A stretch of 64,000 nucleotides of DNA, taken from Xestospongia bergquistia (lineage: Eukaryota; Porifera; Demospongiae; Haplosclerida; Petrosiidae). The position numbers were made by a program, and so were the translations under genes. The notes below the pieces were generated by a model. That model was not told where the DNA came from and did not search any database. It saw only the letters and a list, made by a program, of their open reading frames with translations. Below are positions 62,101 to 64,000 of the stretch, one piece after another (position 1 is the stretch's first letter; every line of letters begins with the position of its first letter). The stretch is taken from NCBI GenBank assembly GCA_963965975.1, contig OZ014421.1:2593001-2657000 (forward strand), read 5' to 3'.

Positions 62101-64000
62101 ATTTCTTATTACTGTAATTCAAGTATCTTAGAAGTTGAGATGTAATTGATTTTTGGAAGTTCATTAGAAATAATAATTGCTATGTTGATCATCACTACCA
62201 GTGTTAGTTGATAATAACACCAACACCTGGCATCAAATTTTATCTTTAATTATAATTCTTTGCTATTCAATTACTTCTCTGATTTGATTTAGTTAGTGTC
62301 TGTACAAATGCTTTTTGGTTTTGGTTCATGTATAAAGTATTATATACAATAATTAATACCAGTGCTTCATAACTTGAGGTTAATAAAATCGTATGACAAT
62401 TTACCAAATACAGCAATGCATTATTATTTATCTCAACTACATTTGTTAACCTACAGTATTATTGATAATGATCAAACAGTTTATAGTTATTGAAGTTATT
62501 TTGGTATCTCTAATGCTATGTTAAATAATTTAAATGATTTTTACCTCCTGTTATATCTAAAACACAAACGTATATTTTGTTCATTTTACAAATTTCTTCT
62601 CTCTAATTACTCTAATTTATATCATATTATTCTTTATGTAGGATGGAAATACTCCATTGATGTTAGCATGTAAGGAGGGATGCCTGAATGCAGCTAAGGT
62701 GTTATTAGAGCAAGGAGCAGATATGAATCTCATTGATGAAGTACGTTAGTGTGCTATCTTTACACCAATCAAATAAATAATTAGAAATTCAAAAGATCTT
62801 AATGAGAATGTAGATTTGGAATTAAAAATGAGACATTTTGTAAATAGTTAATAGTAATTGTCAACACATTGTATGGTATTTTAAAATAGTAAATCAAAAC
62901 TATCTGCGTGCAACCCTAAGCTCATAGATATGTACAATGTGAAGAAACCTCTCCTATCTCACAATTTGATTTTTTTTAAAAAAAGGATATTGTTATTACA
63001 ATTACCACTTCCCTCTCATTCTCCTTTACTAAAAAAAGAGTTAATAAGGAATGTCATATCCGACTGTTTTCATGGCTATGTACCAATTTCTGCAATAGTT
63101 TATGATGTAAAATCAGTAAATGTAATTTAAAACAAATGAAAAAACATCTGAATGGAGACAATATCTAATTTGACGAAAACTTGTAACTTGTGTGGACATT
63201 AAGTTCATAAATCTGCTTTCACCTTCTTACATCATTTAATCAGTTAGTTTTAACTTTTGCTTCTTTGAAAAAATTATCAATATAATATTAACAAATATAC
63301 TAATTAGAACAACAACAAATATTGATCAGGTATTTAAAATTTGGTCAGATGTCAAAACAAAGGAATATAGCAACAATGAATATGATAGTGGTAGTGATGA
63401 TGAACTGGATAATGTATTCCTAGAGGTTGTTGTGTTAGACGAATTGTTTAAAAGTAGACATAAAAATTTAATGCATGTTATCATTAGCTCATTCAGAATC
63501 ATAGCCTTAGTATAGCAAGGATTATAAAAGTAAGTTTATACTGTGTCCTTGCTTAGTATGTTACATCTAGATCAATGATTTTAAGTATATTATAAGTAGA
63601 CAAATGAAGAGTTTTAACTCTACATTTTTTTTGATCTTTAAAAGTGAACTGCTCAAGTGTTACTATTCTATTCAATTGTGGCATGTTTGGCAACTCTATT
63701 GTGTAGGAACAATGTAAAATTTTGGTATCTAGAAAGTGCAATCTTTAAACTTCAAATACAACGATTAATCAAAACACCTGTGTAGAAACTAGTTATATAA
63801 AACCACTGACTGAATTCTTCATTTTTAAATAACACCTTCAGATCTATTTATGTATATTCATATGTTTTAATGTAGGAGCATATCAATTCAATACTATCCC
63901 ATTCTATTATTGTGTGGGTCATTTAAGAGCAGTAACACTATTAATTTTCATATAATTAGCTTCTAACATTTCCTTTTCTATAAATAAATTCATCAGTTTG
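36154..64000 (+). CDS. Gene 2: ankyrin-repeat paralogue of gene 1 (5' complete, 3' outside window)
   Basis: Visible exons are 36154-36171 (ATG, six codons), 36538-36630, 40313-40414, 42137-42235, 56363-56461, 59569-59667 and 62642-62740. All are phase 0 with GT...AG borders, and every exon after the first is one ankyrin repeat. The repeat order (TALH/ITAV type, then DGNTPLMLA type) matches gene 1, so a GTPase, COR-like and death-domain end is expected beyond 64000. The introns are large because of inserted elements (14 kb between the fourth and fifth exons). The exons themselves are intact, with no stop or frameshift, so the gene could be functional despite the insertions. Confidence 0.78.
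36172..36537 (+). other. Gene 2 intron 1
   Basis: A 366-nt AT-rich intron. I see nothing else in it. Confidence 0.6.
36538..36630 (+). CDS. Gene 2 ankyrin exon (31 codons)
   Basis: The acceptor is TTTGTCAG and the donor GTATAT. It reads DNLLINSVRKGQLNEVKEAL then QQGANVNAQDE, a typical N-terminal capping ankyrin repeat. Confidence 0.85.
36684..36746. repeat. near-perfect 63-bp palindrome
   Basis: AAAAGTTCTTGTCATTATC runs into its own reverse complement with essentially no loop (arms of about 31 bp) in intron 2 of gene 2, 54 bp after the exon. It would extrude as a cruciform in DNA or form a hairpin in RNA. Confidence 0.95.
36768..36829. repeat. GC-rich nested hairpin with G and C runs
   Basis: GGGGGCAGAGCCCCCCACTT is followed by a short loop and AAGTGGGGGGG, then CTGCCCC and a 12-base C run. 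The inner arm (CCCCCCACTTT / AAGTGGGGGG) and outer arm (GGGGGCAG / CTGCCCCC) nest. It stands out in AT-rich DNA, just after the palindrome at 36684. Confidence 0.9.
36830..38983 (+). other. Gene 2 intron 2, first part
   Basis: It contains short GT runs near 36932 and 37190, and about 550 bp (37190-37740) of less AT-rich sequence of unknown origin. I see no coding motif. The open frame at 38218-38463 is hydrophobic, AT-driven and has no family signature. Confidence 0.5.
38988..39642. mobile_element. piggyBac-type MITE (655 bp, TTAA target)
   Basis: TTAA at 38984-38987 and 39643-39646 flanks terminal inverted repeats CCCTTTACTTCCC / GGCATGTAAAGGG (inner bases differ). Two copies of the 16-bp palindrome GACGAGTATACTCGTC (39004-39019 and 39047-39062) lie beside the left end. 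TTAA targets, CCC...GGG ends and subterminal repeats are piggyBac hallmarks. No transposase is encoded, so it is non-autonomous. Confidence 0.85.
39728..39944. mobile_element. palindromic MITE, copy 1
   Basis: It begins TTACAGTAAGATTGTGTATA and ends with the inverse, and the body is also largely self-complementary (GTTTGTGAAATCACTTTTTC...). It is flanked by TA-rich runs on both sides, and the inferred target is TA. The same family is at 55764-56013. TA targeting and end structure suggest a Tc1/mariner-type driver, which is not shown. Confidence 0.85.
39945..40312 (+). other. Gene 2 intron 2, last part
   Basis: A TA run at 39961-39980, then AT-rich sequence up to the acceptor ATATAG. I see nothing else in it. 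Confidence 0.6.
40313..40414 (+). CDS. Gene 2 ankyrin exon (34 codons)
   Basis: The donor is GTAAGT. It reads CNDTSIQLASYHGHTDIVQY then LLEEAKADPNVSNI, an ankyrin repeat with HGHTDIV helix and one extra residue. Confidence 0.85.
40415..42136 (+). other. Gene 2 intron 3
   Basis: It contains the TTAA-flanked element at 41149-41731. The remainder is AT-rich and unassigned. Confidence 0.6.
41149..41731. mobile_element. TTAA-flanked element with short TIRs
   Basis: TTAA at 41145-41148 and 41732-41735 flanks ends GGTGGTTCACAT and ATGTGAATCAGCC, which are imperfect inverted repeats, with GCGTCACATTGTG / CACAATGTGA pairing slightly further in. On the minus strand 41385-41603 is open for 72 codons with RGRKNIWKKMASQ, reminiscent of MADF/Myb-type helper proteins. 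TTAA targets fit piggyBac or Kolobok, but the end sequence is also like Harbinger, so the superfamily is open. Confidence 0.6.
42137..42235 (+). CDS. Gene 2 ankyrin exon (33 codons)
   Basis: The acceptor is AATTGTAG and the donor GTCAGT. It reads YGSSPLRIATEYGHLKIVDL then LLKHGVNIHHADK, a clear ankyrin repeat in phase 0. Confidence 0.87.
42236..42799 (+). other. Gene 2 intron 4, first part
   Basis: AT-rich with an ATATAT run near 42245. I see nothing recognisable up to the gypsy relic. Confidence 0.5.
42800..44270 (-). pseudogene. heavily decayed Ty3/gypsy relic
   Basis: On the minus strand, scattered pieces occur in gypsy order. They are a zinc-knuckle-like HKKTGDLIKMC near 44200, a protease region (ESVLFVSETTYNNF..., DTVEVMGSLDVTICFEEQ) at 43835-44062, an RT fragment LDLQHACQQIILD near 43430, and an integrase fragment CLIDGHSQWLKDV near 43280. 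Stops are frequent. The BEL/Pao element is inserted at 44275, immediately next to the knuckle region, so this relic is older than that insertion. Confidence 0.7.
44276..44460 (-). repeat. 3' LTR of the BEL/Pao element
   Basis: It runs TGTTTGAGTTCTC...GGACATAACA on the plus strand. It pairs with 53181-53366, with about five differences by eye. Confidence 0.95.
44544..45062 (-). pseudogene. BEL integrase C-terminal part
   Basis: It resumes after the hAT insertion with LWEAAVKSMKTHLRRAIG (holding the catalytic Glu), VESCLNSRPLI, LTPGYFLISRPL and the DUF5641-like RWHLCQAIVRHFWQCW through VILQQDNLIPSKWPLARV. About 15-20 codons expected between FCST and LWEAA in this family are missing, so the insertion was accompanied by a deletion. 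Confidence 0.88.
45063..47643 (+). mobile_element. hAT (ZMYM1-like) DNA transposon nested in BEL integrase
   Basis: Ends CATAGCCGGAGGCA (45063) and TGCCTCCGGCTCTG (47643) are 14-bp inverted repeats with one mismatch. They enclose a hAT transposase with a TTF-type zinc finger. The 3' subterminal part (47540-47600) contains GGGGGAGCATGCCCCCGGAC, a self-complementary GC-rich stretch. The flanking 8-mers (TCCCAAAG, CAAAGGCC) do not form a clean target duplication, in keeping with loss of BEL sequence. Confidence 0.88.
45295..47445 (+). pseudogene. hAT transposase, TTF zinc finger type
   Basis: From ATG 45295 (MAFRQRISKKEVYDM) the frame includes YQPRTMVFPRRQFG and CAFCIVCCKAV (zinc finger), with two stops near 45450. 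It is then open 45490-46251: FLVKGFTNWKDATRIFGRHE, YYTIMIDETSDCSKKEQV (catalytic region) and CRGQCYDGASAMTGARNGVA. After a TGA, ALNLGVGETVKQCQL and SVLDNYQVLFQVW follow. After a shift near 46750 it continues to 47276. The dimerisation end is NAASERSFSALRHLKTYLR at 47250-47310, stopping at 47443-47445. At least three stops and two frameshifts make it inactive. Confidence 0.9.
47652..48349 (-). pseudogene. BEL integrase zinc-binding and core domain
   Basis: RVGGRVYVKKVSYSSQHPVI precedes the H2C2 domain (LLHAGPTLLGCSL... CVICRRTSAKP). The core has FDKVGVDYAGPFYIKY (first catalytic Asp) and IWSDHSTNFVGAAQEI (second Asp). The reading frame is intact until GISEFCST, where the hAT insertion cuts it off before the catalytic Glu. 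Confidence 0.9.
48350..48925 (-). mobile_element. small insertion inside the BEL element
   Basis: BEL coding reads ...LLEIIE before it and KESKILRSSS after it, so about 575 bp is inserted between codons of the region before the integrase. TGATA occurs at both borders and may be a target duplication. A GC-richer minus-strand stretch is open as MAFFKSSSSLPSAKD... (48790-48640), then in another frame RIVRKLSENTPLADAT to an acidic end (ISGADDVDI). The family is not recognised. Confidence 0.6.
48926..49951 (-). pseudogene. BEL RNase H and connection region
   Basis: 49457-49951 contains HGFYDASEQAYAAVIYL (RNase H first Asp), RLTIPHLELCGAYLLAQLL (catalytic Glu) and IYAWTDSTIILS (third Asp), the Pao-type RNase H. 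49184-49399 reads VHVTDNPADSASRGL and WWNGPNWL, and 48930-49292 continues to LLEIIE, where the second insertion interrupts. Confidence 0.87.
50084..51242 (-). pseudogene. BEL protease tail and reverse transcriptase
   Basis: 50922-51242 reads IDILLGVDIFVEVLRQGWR-like sequence and SAFETEFGWILAGK, the protease end. 50566-50835 holds YFEKGHAELVPLDDLEKP and FYLPMHAL, the RT entry. 50084-50323 has DYPLAVDAVNRDFYVDDGLT with the catalytic YVDD. Frames change between these blocks and parts are deleted. Confidence 0.85.
51239..51919 (-). pseudogene. BEL gag zinc region and aspartic protease
   Basis: The Cys/His motifs are HNCVICKCHKHPLYAC, LGMNCLRPGYFVKEC and RCRKCQKPHHTLLHLE. The retropepsin-like DUF1758 domain follows, with ARAILDSASSASFV (Asp-Ser in place of the usual DSGS) and VQISGIAGLSHN. 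The frame is uninterrupted for 226 codons. Confidence 0.85.
52290..53017 (-). pseudogene. BEL gag N-terminal region
   Basis: The start is chosen at the ATG at 53017 (MAQDPTTLRKRRSVVRASIT), which directly follows the leader. A coiled-coil-like stretch (SKKLESLDSDFKLHHYAL) leads, after a frame change near 52640, to KLPKLDVPKFDGNIINWRTF and LSDAEKLVYLRHSL, the DUF1759-type gag segment of BEL elements. Further gag in other frames continues to about 51950. Confidence 0.85.
53181..53366 (-). repeat. 5' LTR of the BEL/Pao element
   Basis: It runs TGTTTGAGTTCTC...GAACATTAACA on the plus strand, followed by the ACATT target duplication. The leader with its primer-binding-like site lies at 53160-53180. 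Confidence 0.95.
53372..54538. other. flank of BEL insertion, unassigned
   Basis: It is probably a continuation of the older gypsy relic, or of other decayed DNA. No motif is clear enough to name. Confidence 0.4.
54540..54880 (+). pseudogene. piggyBac transposase relic
   Basis: The open frame 54539-54862 (107 codons) contains FYDIFTEVVLNLLRKNTYAY and NRNLVIVVLQDIKPF. These resemble the piggyBac Y-x-DNFFTS...LL...TY and the following NLV-x-x-W-x-D-x-K segments. The catalytic Asp of the first motif is retained (FYD), but surrounding conserved residues are lost. Confidence 0.6.
54881..55763 (+). other. Gene 2 intron 4, before exon 56363
   Basis: AT-rich. From about 55560 it matches the upstream flank of the ankyrin exons at 6805 and 10156, so it belongs to the duplicated unit. 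I see no coding sequence. Confidence 0.6.
55764..56013. mobile_element. palindromic MITE, copy 2
   Basis: It begins TTACAGTAAGATTGTGTATA and ends CACAATCTTACTGTAA. It is the same family as 39728-39944 with an internal length difference. The duplicated flanks at 6618, 9972 and 59362 show the uninterrupted CTATATATACA sequence and so act as empty sites. Confidence 0.88.
56045..56126. repeat. (TA)n microsatellite
   Basis: A long TA run next to the MITE, interrupted once near 56058. Confidence 0.95.
56363..56461 (+). CDS. Gene 2 ankyrin exon (33 codons)
   Basis: The acceptor is CCTGCAG and the donor GTATGT. It reads DSWNALHWAAYKNHPVIFKR then LVTKDADITAVTK. It has changes at normally conserved positions (N for T in TALH, D for G in GAD), so this repeat is diverging but still open. 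Confidence 0.82.
56462..57365 (+). other. Gene 2 intron 5, first part
   Basis: It starts as a copy of the unit A/B downstream flank, then unassigned AT-rich sequence. Confidence 0.6.
57366..57960 (+). pseudogene. hAT transposase C-terminal relic
   Basis: The open frame 57366-57707 includes SDVFIYASILDPQFKLKSY, the LDPRFK motif of hAT transposases. At 57800-57950 other frames read HHILSLLASSKPVE, LFSIV and ERSYLTDTFLKN, the hAT dimerisation region with a stop after PVE. It is unrelated in detail to the hAT at 45063. Confidence 0.75.
57961..58559 (+). other. Gene 2 intron 5, middle
   Basis: AT-rich with short TAGTA/AGTAAT-type redundancy near 57980-58100. I see no gene in it. Confidence 0.5.
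58560..59310 (-). pseudogene. Penelope-like element relic: RT tail and GIY-YIG endonuclease
   Basis: On the minus strand, GSLHFLDVIVRR, QRKPT and a later EGLKKKLNNLAESFRLNDYL (59300-59040) fit the end of a Penelope-type RT. After a frame change, VLPYIPRISEEIERSYK and GVIYAIHCECSGIYGGETGK (58800-58730) follow, with TRIAEHKKAI and HVNTTGHKM. The paired GVIY / GIYGGETGKT with downstream R..EH and GH is the GIY-YIG layout used by Penelope elements. Confidence 0.75.
59569..59667 (+). CDS. Gene 2 ankyrin exon (33 codons)
   Basis: The acceptor is CACTACAG and the donor GTATGT. It reads DGRTALHFAAKYDHPDIIKI then ITNTADITAVDK. It is closest to gene 1 exons 6805 and 10156, and flanking intron sequence is shared too. 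Confidence 0.88.
59800..60200 (+). pseudogene. piggyBac transposase relic in the gene 2 copy of the unit
   Basis: It is parallel to 12080-12480: a block around GCCAATTCATCATGGG equivalent to the K-W-G-F-K region, then NGTLAITVWKDTK near 60115-60155, a good piggyBac match. Frames are broken. Shared flanks on both sides show that both relics descend from one insertion that pre-dates duplication. Confidence 0.72.
60201..62641 (+). other. Gene 2 intron 6 remainder
   Basis: 60300-60850 is a copy of the unit sequence at 8570-9080. 61900-62640 resembles 13480-14500, the flank of the gene 1 exon 14504. The rest is AT-rich. No further exon was seen. Confidence 0.6.
62642..62740 (+). CDS. Gene 2 ankyrin exon (33 codons)
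   Basis: The acceptor is TTTATGTAG and the donor GTACGT. It reads DGNTPLMLACKEGCLNAAKV then LLEQGADMNLIDE, the orthologous position to the gene 1 exon 14504. Confidence 0.88.
62741..64000 (+). other. Gene 2 intron 7, cut by window end
   Basis: 62920-63240 is similar to 5960-6290, the start of a duplication unit. 63327-63510 has an open frame with IWSDVKTKEYSNNEYDSGSD followed by acidic residues, of unknown origin. No further ankyrin exon is visible. Confidence 0.55.

Noticed and set aside
1..64000. CRISPR arrays, bacterial operons or tRNA genes
   Set aside because: No regularly spaced direct repeats with unique spacers, no ribosome-binding-site gene strings and no cloverleaf with intact A and B boxes were seen. 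The window is eukaryotic in character.

Overview
The window looks like AT-rich animal nuclear DNA. Exons are tiny, introns are spliceosomal (GT...AG, the shortest about 44-50 nt) and transposon relics of many classes are dense. The host genes are ankyrin / ROCO-type GTPase / death-domain genes. Together these features suggest an early-branching animal, most likely a demosponge. That assignment is an inference from gene architecture and intron size, not from any marker gene.

Host genes. Gene 1 (+ strand, visible 6805-18980, 5' end missing) encodes ankyrin repeats at one 33-codon repeat per phase-0 exon. These lead into one large exon with a P-loop GTPase (ROC-like: GPPAVGKT, DSGGQ, GTYEDK) and a COR-like region. 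After it come a C-terminal domain exon, five very short phase-1 linker exons and a terminal death-domain exon. A degenerate second copy of only the 3' end lies downstream (21172-22338). Gene 2 (+ strand, 36154 to beyond 64000) is a paralogue seen from its start codon: a six-codon first exon followed by six ankyrin exons spread over 26 kb, with the GTPase end outside the window. The window therefore shows the tail of one member and the head of the next in a tandem family of putative intracellular receptors. Intronic sequence around several ankyrin exons is duplicated in units of about 3.4 kb.

Mobile DNA. 1-4138 is a minus-strand Ty3/gypsy element, cut by the window edge. It abuts 4143-5025, a gypsy-type integrase coding relic interrupted by two tiny canonical introns, which is the most unusual locus here. 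24033-26364 is a decayed plus-strand Ty3/gypsy element with both LTRs. 31080-32576 is a LINE 3' end. 32633-35800 is a LINE with a C-terminal R2/Dong-like endonuclease region, set between AAT-rich microsatellite tracts. Gene 2 introns hold a piggyBac-type TTAA MITE (38988-39642), another TTAA-flanked element (41149-41731), two copies of a palindromic MITE (39728-39944, 55764-56013), a gypsy relic (42800-44270), and a 9.1 kb BEL/Pao element (44276-53366) with a perfect ACATT target duplication. The BEL/Pao element carries a hAT/ZMYM-like transposon (45063-47643) and a smaller insertion. Piggybac, hAT and Penelope (GIY-YIG) relics lie at 12080-12480, 54540-54880, 59800-60200, 57366-57960 and 58560-59310.

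All spliced models were assembled by eye from reading-frame continuity and splice-site consensus. No transcript evidence was available. Transposon family calls rest on motifs recalled from known families.
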